DNA of 64,000 nucleotides from Hyphomicrobiaceae bacterium (GTDB lineage Bacteria; Pseudomonadota; Alphaproteobacteria; Rhizobiales; Hyphomicrobiaceae). Position numbers and translations under genes: made by a program. Below are positions 25,207 to 34,599 of this stretch, in pieces; the stretch's first letter is position 1, and each line of letters starts with the position of its first letter. The notes under the pieces were generated by a model that was not told the DNA's origin, ran no database searches, and worked only from the letters and a program-made list of their open reading frames with translations. The stretch spans positions 62,001 to 126,000 of the forward strand of contig JACKJH010000005.1 of the NCBI GenBank assembly GCA_020638055.1, in the 5' to 3' direction.

Positions 25207-26412
25207 TCACGCCCGCCGCACAACCGCATCGGCCACATCTGCAACAAGCGCCGAGCCGCCAGCCTGTGTTCGCGCACGCTCACCCGGCGTCATTGCGGTC
25301 GGGGCGCCTGGCGCTTGCCCAAGTATCCGTTCGCCAAGCCGCGCCGTTTCGCGCCGGCCAATGTCGCCGCGATGCCTGTCCAACCACTTATGGGTTTCAG
25401 TGCGGCCTGCACCATGCAGGTATGTAAAAAGCCCCCAATCGGGCTTCATCTTCGTTTCCGGCCGTAGCGTCGCCGTATAACGGCCGGCATCAATCATGTG
25501 AAACCGGTGCCGCTGCATACGTGCAGCAAGCGTTTTCCCTTTGAACAAGCCAAACCAGCCCCGACCAGTTTCATGTCTGAGGGCATCAATTAGTTCCACG
25601 TCCCGCCGCAAAGGCGCATTGAAGGTTATATGATTGACGTGCCCATTGATCTCCCGCACGCCTGTTGGAAGTTCTGAACGCTCGCGCGGATTGATCATGA
25701 TGAGCACCGTGTCCTCAACAGCACTCTCCCGCGCCAACGTTACGATGTCTGGATTGGCCGAGAACCCACCGTCCCAATAGGCTTTGCCATCGATCTCGAC
25801 AGCCCGGTGCAACGTGGGAAGACACGCCGACGCCAGAACACTTTCAACGGTGACCTCGTTGTCGCGGAAATGGCGAGCGTTGCCTGACGAAACCTCCGTT
25901 GCCGAAATGACAAGCCCTATTGGTGACGCCGATTGAATTAATTCAAAATCGATTGTCCGCTCCAGCAGACGACGCAATGGATCAAACCCGAGGGGATTGA
26001 ATTCATACGGCGACATCAGTCCCGCCATTTGGTCAAGTGATGACCGCGTCAAACTGTATAGAAACGGATTGAGGCGTAGCAGATCTGGAACGCCTGCCTG
26101 ATAGACGGCTTGCCAAACTTGCCGCAGCTTTTCGCGCGCGCGCTGACGACCGCCCTCTGCAAGCCCCGCCGCCAACGCAACAGCATTGACCGCGCCTGCG
26201 CTGGTGCCAGAAACCCATCCAAGTTCAAGACGTTCTTCTTCAAGCAGACGGTCGAGAACGCCCCAGGTGAACGCGCCATGCGCGCCGCCGCCCTGAAGCG
26301 CAAGGTTCAATCGAAGTGTCTTTTGAAAAAGAACCACTGCGCCCCCTGTCCCTCGCCGCGCCGCGCGGCGACTGAGTGCGATCCCGCTCGCACCCCGGTT
26401 TGGCAGCATCAT
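25207..26412 (-). CDS. Patatin-like phospholipase
   Basis: A 401-residue protein with all patatin landmarks: oxyanion-hole GGGAHG (about residues 41-46), nucleophile elbow GTSAG (about 68-72) and catalytic DGG (about 216-218). Such enzymes release fatty acids from phospholipids. No signal peptide is clear. The ATG overlaps the stop of the ABC ATPase gene as ATGA, so it is the last gene of the B12 uptake operon (btuF-btuC-btuD-patatin). That association is unusual. It may be a chance operon fusion or a membrane-remodelling partner. Confidence 0.92.
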   Translation of the reverse strand: MMLPNRGASGIALSRRAARRGTGGAVVLFQKTLRLNLALQGGGAHGAFTWGVLDRLLEEERLELGWVSGTSAGAVNAVALAAGLAEGGRQRAREKLRQVWQAVYQAGVPDLLRLNPFLYSLTRSSLDQMAGLMSPYEFNPLGFDPLRRLLERTIDFELIQSASPIGLVISATEVSSGNARHFRDNEVTVESVLASACLPTLHRAVEIDGKAYWDGGFSANPDIVTLARESAVEDTVLIMINPRERSELPTGVREINGHVNHITFNAPLRRDVELIDALRHETGRGWFGLFKGKTLAARMQRHRFHMIDAGRYTATLRPETKMKPDWGLFTYLHGAGRTETHKWLDRHRGDIGRRETARLGERILGQAPGAPTAMTPGERARTQAGGSALVADVADAVVRRA

Positions 26413-27167
26413 GTCAGGGTGGAGGTCGCAAGTACAATCGGAACGTTGTCTAGGGTCTCAATGCGAACCGCAACACCAAAAGCATGAGCAAGGTGTTGGG
26501 AAGTTACAACCTCATCTGACGCACCTTGCGCCAACACCTTGCCTTCACACAGCAAAATCGTTCTGTGACAAAACCTCAGCGCCAGCGAGACATCGTGAAC
26601 CGCAACAATCACCGAACGGCCTGCTGCCACAAGCCCTTTTAAAAGCCCAAGAAGCTGCAACACATGGCCCATGTCGAGGCCAGCCGTCGGTTCGTCGGCA
26701 ATCAGGATATCGGCTTCCTGCGCCAATGCCCGCGCCTGCAGCACCCGCGCTAATTCGCCACCTGAAAGTTCTGAAACACGCCGCTTAGCCAAACCTTCAA
26801 GATCCATCGCTTTCAAGGCAGCGGCAATTGCAACCCTGTCATGCGTGGAAGGGGCATGTGGCAAACGGCCCAGGCCAACGACACGTTCAACAGGTAGCGG
26901 CCAGTGAACTGCGCGATCTTGCGGAATGAACGCGATCTGCCGCCCGAGTTCCGTCTTGCACATTCCAGCGACGTCTCGATCATCAAGCAGCACCCGTCCC
27001 GACGACAGCGGCACGAGGCCGGACAACGCGCGCAGTAGCGTGGATTTGCCAGCGCCGTTGGGACCGATCACCGCGACCATCTCACCAGCAGATAGATCAA
27101 ACCTCACGCGATCAAGTACGAGGCGCTGCCCAAGCCGCACCGACAAATTTTCTGCCCGCAGCTTCAT
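26409..27167 (-). CDS. btuD: Cobalamin ABC transporter ATP-binding protein
   Basis: A 252-residue ATPase. The start at 27167 overlaps the permease stop (ATGA). Walker A is GPNGAGKST, the Q-loop is FIPQDRA, the signature is LSGGELARV, Walker B is ILIADEPTAGLD and the switch histidine is in VAVHD. It belongs to the FecE/BtuD/HmuV group. Its neighbours (permease, binding protein, TonB receptor under a B12 riboswitch) support cobalamin as the substrate. It energises uptake from the inner face of the inner membrane. Confidence 0.9.
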   Translation of the reverse strand: MKLRAENLSVRLGQRLVLDRVRFDLSAGEMVAVIGPNGAGKSTLLRALSGLVPLSSGRVLLDDRDVAGMCKTELGRQIAFIPQDRAVHWPLPVERVVGLGRLPHAPSTHDRVAIAAALKAMDLEGLAKRRVSELSGGELARVLQARALAQEADILIADEPTAGLDMGHVLQLLGLLKGLVAAGRSVIVAVHDVSLALRFCHRTILLCEGKVLAQGASDEVVTSQHLAHAFGVAVRIETLDNVPIVLATSTLT

Positions 27168-28201
27168 GCGCCGAACTCCCTGCGAGACGCCAGCACCAGC
27201 CACAGGAAGAATGGCGCGCCGAGCAGAGCCGTCACCACGCCGAGTTTCAGATCTCCAGCCGGTGAAAGTAGCCGAAGCCCAACATCGGCAGCCAACACCA
27301 GAAGGGCGCCACCCAGGAAGCTCGGCACCAGAAGACGCCCTGGCTCATGCGCAACGAATGGACGCAGCAGATGCGGCACCACCAAGCCGACAAAACCGAT
27401 CGCTCCTGTCACCGACGTTGCAGCGCCGACCGCAAGCGCTGAGCCGAGTACAATCGTGTTTCGCAGCCGCGCTGGATTGACACCGAGGTTTTGAGCCGCC
27501 GTCTCACCAAGGGTGAGTGCATCCAGCGCCCGGTGCGTCGTCAACAGCAACGCCGCCCCGGCAACAATAAGCGGCGCGGCCATCCAAACATGGTCAAGGC
27601 TACGATCGGAGAGGGAACCCATCATCCAGTACAGCATTTCGACGGACGCAAACGGGTTGGGTGCAAGGTTGAGAACCAGCGATGTCAGCGCACCGGCAAC
27701 GCTCGACATGGCAACGCCGGCAAGGATCAGTGTCACCGGTGCGCTTGCCTGACCTGCCAGCAGCACAACGGCCAGCGTCGTTACCCCTGCGCCAATCAAT
27801 CCCCCTAACGGAAGCGCCAGGGAAAATGCTGCGGCGATTCCGGTATGAATGGCAATCACAGCGCCCAGCGAGGCCCCACCGGTCATACCGAGCAACCCCG
27901 GCTCGGCCAGCGGGTTACGCAAGTATCCCTGCAACGCTGCACCGGTGATGCCAAGCGCGCCTCCCACCAGAAGACCGAGCAGTGCGCGGGGCAGACGAAT
28001 CTCGATCAGCACAAGTCGCGCGGCGCCTTTGAAAGCAGGCAGGCCAAACCCCTCAGGCCCAAGCATCAATGACATGACAAAGGCCACGAGCGTCACGATG
28101 GCCAACACGCCCACAGTACCATATTGCGCCAACGCAGAGCTGGCACCGTCGACGGCTGCGCCTGCACTGTCGATTATGCGAGCGTCATCGTCACGTCTCA
28201 T
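27164..28201 (-). CDS. btuC: Cobalamin ABC transporter permease (FecCD family)
   Basis: A 345-residue polytopic protein of the FecCD/BtuC family. Typical landmarks are RLPRALLGLLVGGALGITGAA (split as RLPRALLG … GAALGITG-like), NPLAEPGLLG, GxxGFVGLVVPHLLR and LLGAPFFLWL, with about nine to ten membrane helices. Its start overlaps the binding-protein stop as ATGA. It carries cobalamin across the inner membrane with BtuD and BtuF. A related siderophore role would be the alternative without the riboswitch context. Confidence 0.9.
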   Translation of the reverse strand: MRRDDDARIIDSAGAAVDGASSALAQYGTVGVLAIVTLVAFVMSLMLGPEGFGLPAFKGAARLVLIEIRLPRALLGLLVGGALGITGAALQGYLRNPLAEPGLLGMTGGASLGAVIAIHTGIAAAFSLALPLGGLIGAGVTTLAVVLLAGQASAPVTLILAGVAMSSVAGALTSLVLNLAPNPFASVEMLYWMMGSLSDRSLDHVWMAAPLIVAGAALLLTTHRALDALTLGETAAQNLGVNPARLRNTIVLGSALAVGAATSVTGAIGFVGLVVPHLLRPFVAHEPGRLLVPSFLGGALLVLAADVGLRLLSPAGDLKLGVVTALLGAPFFLWLVLASRREFGA

Positions 28202-29166
28202 TGCGGCGAACCAGAACCGCTGGTCATGCTGAAGTCGGCATGACCGGGGCCTTCAAGCCCGCGCCGTTGAACCGCTGCCCGCACCAGAGCGGCACGCTCG
28301 CGACCAAGCTGCTCAATTGCCGTGGCCAGTTCCGGTGTTCCGCACAACCACAACGGCATTGGCACATGCACATGCCGCCGACGATTCAGAAGATCGCGGA
28401 ATGCACTGTGCCGCAGATTGTCTGCCGTGACAGTCCTGAACGCAGCGGGATCATGCGCCAGCACGACGAGATCAGGCGGATGAGCGACAAATGTTTCAAG
28501 CGGCAAACGACCCGCGGGGCCAAGATTGCGCGAAGCAGCAGCGTTGCGAAACCCAGCAGCGATGAGCGCAGCATCCATAAGTCCACCGGGGCCGGACGTG
28601 AGACTATTGATGTGATACGCGAGCGCCGTCGGCCGGTATGGCGAGCGCGGCGCGGCCGCCGCGATGCGCCGATCAAAATCCGCGATCAGACTTTCACCCT
28701 TGTCTTGCGAGCCTGTAACCTCGCTCACTTTGCGAATAGCCTTCCGGATACCGTCAAGATCAGACGCCATATCGATGAACACAACGCGCACGCCCAAGCG
28801 CCGTAACAACGCAACAACTTCAGGCGTTGAATAGCGCGTCGTCAAAACGAGATCGGGCTGCAGGGATAAAACCTCCTCCGCCGTGCCGCGCACCAAACGA
28901 ATGCCACTGATGCGTCCAGCCACCGCTGACAACACAGGATCGGCAGCCAGGCGACTTAGCGCCGCGATCCTATCCTCGGGCACAAGTTCGGCAACGAGTT
29001 GGTCGGTGCACAAGTTGATGGAAACGATGCGTTGTGGCGCGGACGTACTTCCTTTCTCAACAGCGTGAACGACAGGAAGCTGGACTAAGCCAAGCGCAAG
29101 CAAAATTGAAAGGGCGGCAGCACCTGCCGCCCTTCTCCACTTCAGCGCTTCAATCAACGTTCGCAT
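28198..29166 (-). CDS. btuF: Periplasmic cobalamin-binding protein
   Basis: A 322-residue protein with a signal peptide (about residues 12-35, ALSILLALGLVQLPVVHA) and a PBP2/TroA-like helical-backbone fold (RIVSINLCTDQLVAELV, LQPDLVLTTRYSTPEV, VVFIDMASDLDGIR). It is the first gene of the btuF-btuC-btuD-patatin set and lies 70 bases after btuB with no obvious terminator, so probably the same transcript. It delivers cobalamin to BtuCD in the periplasm. Confidence 0.88.
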   Translation of the reverse strand: MRTLIEALKWRRAAGAAALSILLALGLVQLPVVHAVEKGSTSAPQRIVSINLCTDQLVAELVPEDRIAALSRLAADPVLSAVAGRISGIRLVRGTAEEVLSLQPDLVLTTRYSTPEVVALLRRLGVRVVFIDMASDLDGIRKAIRKVSEVTGSQDKGESLIADFDRRIAAAAPRSPYRPTALAYHINSLTSGPGGLMDAALIAAGFRNAAASRNLGPAGRLPLETFVAHPPDLVVLAHDPAAFRTVTADNLRHSAFRDLLNRRRHVHVPMPLWLCGTPELATAIEQLGRERAALVRAAVQRRGLEGPGHADFSMTSGSGSPQ

Positions 29167-29236
29167 TGCGGTTTTCGTTTCAGTCCATTTCGCGCTTGTC
29201 GCCGCCGCGACTTACCGGCCGATGTGAAGCATCCAC

Positions 29237-31471
29237 CTATGGCAACATCGGCTGTTCCAGCTTGAGGCGTACACCTGCATAGGCTGCAACACCTGCAGTA
29301 TCGTAGCCGAACACCTCTTGATAGTTCTGATCGAGCAGATTCTCGACGCGTCCAAAAAGCTCCAGTCCCGGCTTGAGTTCATAGGAGCCGGCGATGCGAA
29401 CGAGCCAGTAGTCATCAAGCGTAACCGTTTCCTGGCGCGACAGCGGCCCCCAAACGGGATCGAAGGCGTACACGAAAAAGCCTGCATCCGGCATCTCACC
29501 ATTGTAGATGGCAGAAAGATTAAGACGAGCGCGCCCGTCCAACGATTTCCAGTCAACATCAAACCGCGCCTGATGTTCAGGTCGCCGCATTTCCCTTTCA
29601 TCTTGATCATCGCGCGCATCGAGCCACGTGTAGGCCGCACCAACGCTCAAACCGCCAGACACCTGGAAACGCCCGGCCACCTCGACACCCTGGCGCCGGC
29701 TTTTGCCATCCATATTGACGGACGTAATTAACGGAAAGCCTGAATAGTCCTCGGTAATCTCATCTGTCAAACTGGTCTTGAAATAGGTCACATCGACAAC
29801 CGCGCGCCCTTTAAGCAGCGTGGTTTCGACGCCGACATCCCAACCTTTTGAGCGTTCGGGCTTGAGGTCGGGATTTGGTGTGTAGCGACTGAAGGTTCCA
29901 TAAAGTTCAGCAAAGCTCGGCAGCTTGGTGCCGGTGCCATAACTGGCATGCAGACGGAATGGCGTTGCTGGCAACTTCAGCGAACCATCAACACGCCAGT
30001 CCGTCGTATCATCGAAGGTTTCGTTGTCGTCACGGCGAATGGTTGCGCCAAGATCAAGCAGGCCGAAGTACTCGCCTCGCACCTCGCCCACATAGCTCAT
30101 GCGGTCGCGCGCGGCATGAAAATTGGCAGCCGTAGGTTGGTCGAACGTTTCTTCGCGGTGCTCGATGAGACCGGTTACGAAGTGACGCACAGGTCCGCCA
30201 GACTTCGGGCCAATCCTGACCGTCGATTTGTAGCCGTACGTCGTCGCCTGATCGTTCAAGCGACTTTGCGAGGGGCCGTTAAGCCACGATGGAAAACTGA
30301 CGTCGTCGAGATCGCGGTTTGCACGGGTTGCATAAACCGTCTGCACCCAGGCCTGGTCGAACAACGAAAGTTCACCTTCAAGACGCCCACTCCACGATTC
30401 GGTATCGGTCACATTGGGCGCATCGACGGCCATCTGGTAGCCCGGCAGGGAGTAACTGAAGTCATCGTATTCAGAATAAAGCTGGTTGGCCCGGAATGAC
30501 CCGCGAAGTGTGAGGTTCTCGAACGGCCGCACCCCGCCCTTGAACGACAGCGTCTTCAACGAGCTTCCATCACGCTCATGTCCGATCGGAGAGATATCAG
30601 TGCCGTCCGTCTGCCGCGAGGACACCATGAATGAACCCCAGGCCGTGTCCGTACCACCCGATACCGACGCACGGCCACCACGCGAATTGAATGACCCGGC
30701 CTCGCCTTCGACGGAAACGCGTGCCGGTCCCTTTCCCGAATTGGTGATGATATTTATCACACCACCAAGCGCACCCGAGCCATAGAGCCCACTTTGCGGA
30801 CCACGTAGAACTTCGATCTGGGCGATATCGTCAGTCGCAAGGGTGGAAAAATCGTAAAGCCCGCTGACGGTCGAGTTCACCTCGACCCCATCAATCAAAA
30901 CAAGTGTATGATTACTCTCCGCACCTCGCATTCGCACGACGGCAACGCTTCCCGTGCCGCCTTGCTGATTGACGGACACGCCGGGCATGCTTCTCAAAAC
31001 ATCGACGGCTGTACGCGCTTGAGATGCCTTGATTGAATCACCCGTCACGACAGAAACGGCGGTGCCGATCTGCAGAGCTGATATGCCACCTTCGACGGCA
31101 TCGTAGGATTGGTTCGCATCAGCGCCCTCACCGTCGATGTCGTATGAAATTTCGCCATCCGAAGAGCTTGAAATTGAATTGCTGGCAACGCCGCCATCAT
31201 CGGAGCCTGTAGAAGATGCAGACGTTTTTTTCAGTTTTTTGGCCGGCATGACTACCGCGGCTGGCGCGTTGACTGTGGTCACGTGCTTGTTCTTCTTGGG
31301 CGCCACCTTCGGCTTGGCAAGCGTCGCGCCTTCAACGATAACCGGCGGCAGCGTGACGGCTTCACCCGCCACTGTCTGCGCAAGCAATGGACTGGCTGAA
31401 GCCCCAAGGCAGAACGCAGTCCCTGCGCCACAAACGGTCCAAATTGCAATGCGCCAATATCCGAAATTCAT
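29237..31471 (-). CDS. btuB: TonB-dependent vitamin B12 receptor
   Basis: A 744-residue outer-membrane receptor. The start at 31471 is preferred because GGAGGGG lies five bases upstream. Signal peptide to about residue 32 (…SPLLAQTV). An unusually long N-terminal spacer (about 40-120, Lys- and Ser-rich) precedes the plug domain (VVTGDSIKASQARTAVDVLR, RMRGAESNHTLVLIDGVEVN, VLRGPQSGLYGSGALGGVIN). The 22-strand barrel ends with LKLEQPMLP. The cobalamin riboswitch upstream makes B12 or a related corrinoid the likely ligand. Confidence 0.93.
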   Translation of the reverse strand: MNFGYWRIAIWTVCGAGTAFCLGASASPLLAQTVAGEAVTLPPVIVEGATLAKPKVAPKKNKHVTTVNAPAAVVMPAKKLKKTSASSTGSDDGGVASNSISSSSDGEISYDIDGEGADANQSYDAVEGGISALQIGTAVSVVTGDSIKASQARTAVDVLRSMPGVSVNQQGGTGSVAVVRMRGAESNHTLVLIDGVEVNSTVSGLYDFSTLATDDIAQIEVLRGPQSGLYGSGALGGVINIITNSGKGPARVSVEGEAGSFNSRGGRASVSGGTDTAWGSFMVSSRQTDGTDISPIGHERDGSSLKTLSFKGGVRPFENLTLRGSFRANQLYSEYDDFSYSLPGYQMAVDAPNVTDTESWSGRLEGELSLFDQAWVQTVYATRANRDLDDVSFPSWLNGPSQSRLNDQATTYGYKSTVRIGPKSGGPVRHFVTGLIEHREETFDQPTAANFHAARDRMSYVGEVRGEYFGLLDLGATIRRDDNETFDDTTDWRVDGSLKLPATPFRLHASYGTGTKLPSFAELYGTFSRYTPNPDLKPERSKGWDVGVETTLLKGRAVVDVTYFKTSLTDEITEDYSGFPLITSVNMDGKSRRQGVEVAGRFQVSGGLSVGAAYTWLDARDDQDEREMRRPEHQARFDVDWKSLDGRARLNLSAIYNGEMPDAGFFVYAFDPVWGPLSRQETVTLDDYWLVRIAGSYELKPGLELFGRVENLLDQNYQEVFGYDTAGVAAYAGVRLKLEQPMLP

Positions 31472-31718
31472 TTCACCCCTCCGCAAGCGATCAAGAGGGT
31501 GGAAAAGCCGGTCTTGGGGGACATGCGCTGCCCCCAGTCACATCCACAAACGCGGGCCGCTTTTCGCAGCACGTGTTCCCGGCTGAGACTTCAACCATGT
31601 GTCAGGAGACGAGGCTTCCGACAGCGGCCGACCAGACGATGCTCCCCACCGGTTGCACATCGATCGCCACTACGGGTTTCCGCTTCATTGCGCGCCCCGC
31701 GCGATGAATGGGCGACGT
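31472..31718 (-). other. Long btuB leader between riboswitch and start
   Basis: About 247 bp of untranslated leader. It can form a GGGGG-CAGCGCATGT-CCCCC-type hairpin at about 31516-31540 without a T run, so control at the level of translation is more likely than termination. No gene. Confidence 0.45.
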
Positions 31719-31902
31719 GTACCGGCAGGTCTCCTGGCTTGCGGCTCATGCGCTCTCTTCAGCCTTCCCATCAGTCCCGCGCTTGGGGCCCGACAGTGGC
31801 ATTGGTGAAGCGAGCTTGCCGCCTACAGTTGCGGGGGCAGCCCCGGCTCAGGAGCGCGAAACGATTTATCGTAGCGCATTCCCACCCGGGTTCCCTTTTC
31901 AT
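31719..31902 (-). promoter_or_regulatory. Cobalamin riboswitch
   Basis: On the minus strand the conserved blocks appear in order: GGGAACCCGGGTGGGAATG, GAGCCGGGGCTGCCCCCGC with AACTGT (the B12 box), GGGAAGGCTGAAG, then GCCAGGAGACCTGCCGG. It lies about 250 bases upstream of btuB and should repress the uptake locus when B12 is abundant. Confidence 0.95.
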
Positions 31903-32068
31903 CCGGCCGAAAGATGAACGGCACGGAAACCAGCACAGACGGGACTTCACCCGAGAACATGCCAGGTGTCAACCGTGCTAATCGGGTCTGGCAAATGGAA
32001 TGTCGTGAAAAAGAGACAATGTCGGAGCGTGTGCGGATTCGGCCGCACGCTGCTCCGACACCAGACAT

Positions 32069-32602
32069 TTACTCTACAACTTCGTCCAGAATTTTCTGCA
32101 TAAGCGCGTTGATCTCGCCCAGCGCTTTTTGCGACGCTTCGTTTCCGCGCATGATCATCGACTTATAGCCCACCGAAACCTCTTCGCTATCGACGCCCTG
32201 GTAGACAAACATTGTGTAAGGGCACAAGCCGAGGTTGGAAGGATCGGCCTCCACCATGGCTCGCGTCAGTTGCGACGAGCAGAAGGTGAAATACTCCGCT
32301 TTTGTAAAAACGTCACCCTTGGCTCCAATATCGGCGCCGGTACGCTTCAACATATCGCCGACATGGCCGTTCAGATCTACCTTCAGTCCCTGGTTGATAA
32401 TCGCGTTTTGCAAATCAAACCGCACATCGTCATAAGCGCGTTTCACCGTTTTGATCGTCAAGGGATCATCAGCAGCAAATGCGGGCCCCGCCACAACGTT
32501 GCAAGCGCCAAATAAAACAATGGCCATAAGCCAGGCAACGAAGATTCCACCTTTGCCGGATCGCTGGCTCGAAAAACGGAAACTGCGTGTAGATTCGTTC
32601 AT
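32069..32602 (-). CDS. Secreted/membrane-anchored DUF302 protein
   Basis: A 177-residue protein. A hydrophobic segment (about residues 20-43, WLMAIVLFGACNVVAGPAFA) acts as signal or lipoprotein-like leader. The rest matches DUF302-like proteins (KTVKRAYDDVRFDLQNAIINQG, FCSSQLTRAMVEADPSNLGLCPYTMFVY, of which only FCSSQLTR … LGLCPY are key). Two cysteines (in FTFCSSQ and LGLCPY) may form a disulphide. Proteins of this shape occur with thiosulphate or sulphur oxidation genes in other bacteria, but no such gene is nearby. Confidence 0.82.
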   Translation of the reverse strand: MNESTRSFRFSSQRSGKGGIFVAWLMAIVLFGACNVVAGPAFAADDPLTIKTVKRAYDDVRFDLQNAIINQGLKVDLNGHVGDMLKRTGADIGAKGDVFTKAEYFTFCSSQLTRAMVEADPSNLGLCPYTMFVYQGVDSEEVSVGYKSMIMRGNEASQKALGEINALMQKILDEVVE

Positions 32603-32730
32603 AAGGCATTTCCTCCAGGGTCATTATGGTTGACATTTTTTTGGTTGTTTTCGGAAGCTTAGCCCGTGCAGATGGGTCTTGTCACGCATCACTTTTCCGC
32701 CTGAGGAACAAAACCAAAAAACAAAAAACG

Positions 32731-32931
32731 TCAAAAACAGAAAAGCAGTCCCGACAAAGCGGCGAGATCAAGAAAAAGCGCGTCGCCCCTGACAATGAGC
32801 AAATAAAAACCGCCGAGTGCTATCAGCCCGACGAATAACAGCAGCGCAACACCCACGCCGCGCGGTGCGCGGATAACGTCGCCGGTGTCATCCGCCTGAC
32901 GCTGGAGCGGTTCTGCAGAACTCTGCGGCAT
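32731..32931 (-). CDS. Small single-span membrane protein, hypothetical
   Basis: A 66-residue protein from ATG 32931 (GAGG four bases ahead); a GTG three codons earlier is also possible. It has one strong hydrophobic helix (VALLLFVGLIALGGFYLLIV) and a second weaker one at the C-terminus ending LFCF. No family recognised. It lies between divergent or loosely spaced genes; evidence is only the helix, the ribosome site and the amphipathic start. Confidence 0.45.
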   Translation of the reverse strand: MPQSSAEPLQRQADDTGDVIRAPRGVGVALLLFVGLIALGGFYLLIVRGDALFLDLAALSGLLFCF

Positions 32932-33046
32932 CTGCCTCACATCACCTAGTCAAGTTTGCAATCGACAAATTCCATCCTGCGCACTGTGCAATTTTTTGCC
33001 CTGGCTCCGTCACGGATCCGGCCGCCGACACACTAGCCCGCGTTTC

Positions 33047-34297
33047 TCACGATGGTGTGGCCGTGCGCACAACTGGCTGTTCGCGGATCGGCCAGCTCAA
33101 AGCTGCTGCCGCCAAACCCAGCCCGACCGAAATCCACCACATGGCATTATAACTCCCCAATCGGTCGAAAAGATAGCCGCCTAGCCAGGCCCCCAGAAAG
33201 GCTCCGACTTGATGAGAGAAAAACACAAAGCCGTAGAGCATCGTCATCCAACGTGCACCGAAGAACGTTGCAACGAGACCGCTGGTCAGCGGAACAGTCG
33301 ACAGCCACAGCACACCAAGTATGAAGCTCAAGACAAGTATTGTCGTCGGATTGATCGGCAAGACCAGGAAGCCTAGAAAAACAAATACGCGCGCGAAATA
33401 GATCAGTGCCAGTCCGTATCGTTGCGGCCAGCGCCGCCCCCATTCGCCCGCCAGATACGTCCCAACCAAATTGCCGATGCCCACCATTGTCAGCGCCGCA
33501 ACCCCAACCCAGGGTTCAAGCCCCTTATCGGCTACATAAGCCGGCACATGCGTGCCATAGAAAACGACATGAAAACCGCAAACGAAAAAGCCCGCATTGA
33601 GCAGCCAGAAACTCGGATACCGCGCCGCCTCGCCAACCGCAGCGAACAAGGACTGCGGTAGAGCGTCGGGCTCTGCTGCAGGCTGGCCGCGAACCAGCAC
33701 GGCAAGTATGAGTATGAAAGCCGCGCTGGCGGCCAGAACGAGCAGACTTGTCTGCCAGCCGAGTGAAGACATCAGCACATGCGTGTAAGGCATTGCGACG
33801 AGTATGCCGACACCTGATCCCATGCCTACCATGGCAATGGCCCGCGTTCTCAGGGCCGGCGCGACGGAGCGCGCAACCGCACCGACCATCGCATTGACAC
33901 CGCAACCGGCAACACCAAGTCCCAGCAAAACACCTGAAGCGAACAAATGCATTTCGGTTTGCGCAAAGTACATCGTCAGCAGGCCGCCCAGCGTCATGAG
34001 CGAACCAAACGCGGCAACACGTCCACTGCCAAAACTGTCCGACACCGCGCCGGTTATGGGAGCTGCAATTCCCCAGACAAGGTTGGCGATTGCGATGGCG
34101 AGCGCAAAAACCTCCCGCCCCAAATGCAACGTTTCGCTGACCGGCTTGAGATACAGGCCCATGACCTGCCGGATTCCCATGCCGATCGCCGTGATCGTTG
34201 CAGCAGCGAGTATGATGACCCAGGCCGGTGGCCTGGCCCCCACCATCCCACCCGAACCGGTTTTTGGCTGAAGCCCGTTTGTCGTGGCAGATGTCAT
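33047..34297 (-). CDS. MFS transporter (OxlT/monocarboxylate-like)
   Basis: A 416-residue protein with twelve predicted membrane helices. Between helices 2 and 3 it has GAVSDSFGSGRVAAFGS, the MFS motif A position, and in the C-terminal half GEWGRRWPQRYGL. The sequence style (GIRQVMGLYLKPVSETL) matches MFS permeases of the OxlT/NarK-like monocarboxylate group common in alphaproteobacteria. The substrate is unknown. A single gene; a type A repeat lies 100 bases upstream. Confidence 0.92.
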   Translation of the reverse strand: MTSATTNGLQPKTGSGGMVGARPPAWVIILAAATITAIGMGIRQVMGLYLKPVSETLHLGREVFALAIAIANLVWGIAAPITGAVSDSFGSGRVAAFGSLMTLGGLLTMYFAQTEMHLFASGVLLGLGVAGCGVNAMVGAVARSVAPALRTRAIAMVGMGSGVGILVAMPYTHVLMSSLGWQTSLLVLAASAAFILILAVLVRGQPAAEPDALPQSLFAAVGEAARYPSFWLLNAGFFVCGFHVVFYGTHVPAYVADKGLEPWVGVAALTMVGIGNLVGTYLAGEWGRRWPQRYGLALIYFARVFVFLGFLVLPINPTTILVLSFILGVLWLSTVPLTSGLVATFFGARWMTMLYGFVFFSHQVGAFLGAWLGGYLFDRLGSYNAMWWISVGLGLAAAALSWPIREQPVVRTATPS

Positions 34298-34399
34298 GCA
34301 AATCCCGGTGTCGTAAATGATGATGTCATGCTTGGAGGTCGGGCCACATCCCCGATCAGATAACCCTGATCAGATAAAGTGGTGCCTCTTCCGGTATGG

Positions 34400-34504
34400 C
34401 TAGAGCATTTTCCGACGAAGTGGACGCCGGTTCGTCGACGAAAATGCGACCAAACAAGAAGCTAGAGTACCGATCCGATTCCATCGGATCGGAATGCGCG
34501 CTAG
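34400..34504 (+). repeat. Type A two-hairpin repeat, copy 4
   Basis: CTAG-bounded on both sides. The left arm has TTCGTCGACGAAAATGC; the linker is GACCAAACAAGAAGCTA; the right hairpin begins GAGTAC and ends GCGCGCTAG, so its outer base pairs are weakened. Confidence 0.9.
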
Positions 34505-34599
34505 CCCGACTTAAAGATTGGCATTTTTGCGGCCCGAAGTCGCCAACACGACAGGTCTCACCACCCAATTGCAAACCAAGCGGCTAACCCTCGCGCTAC

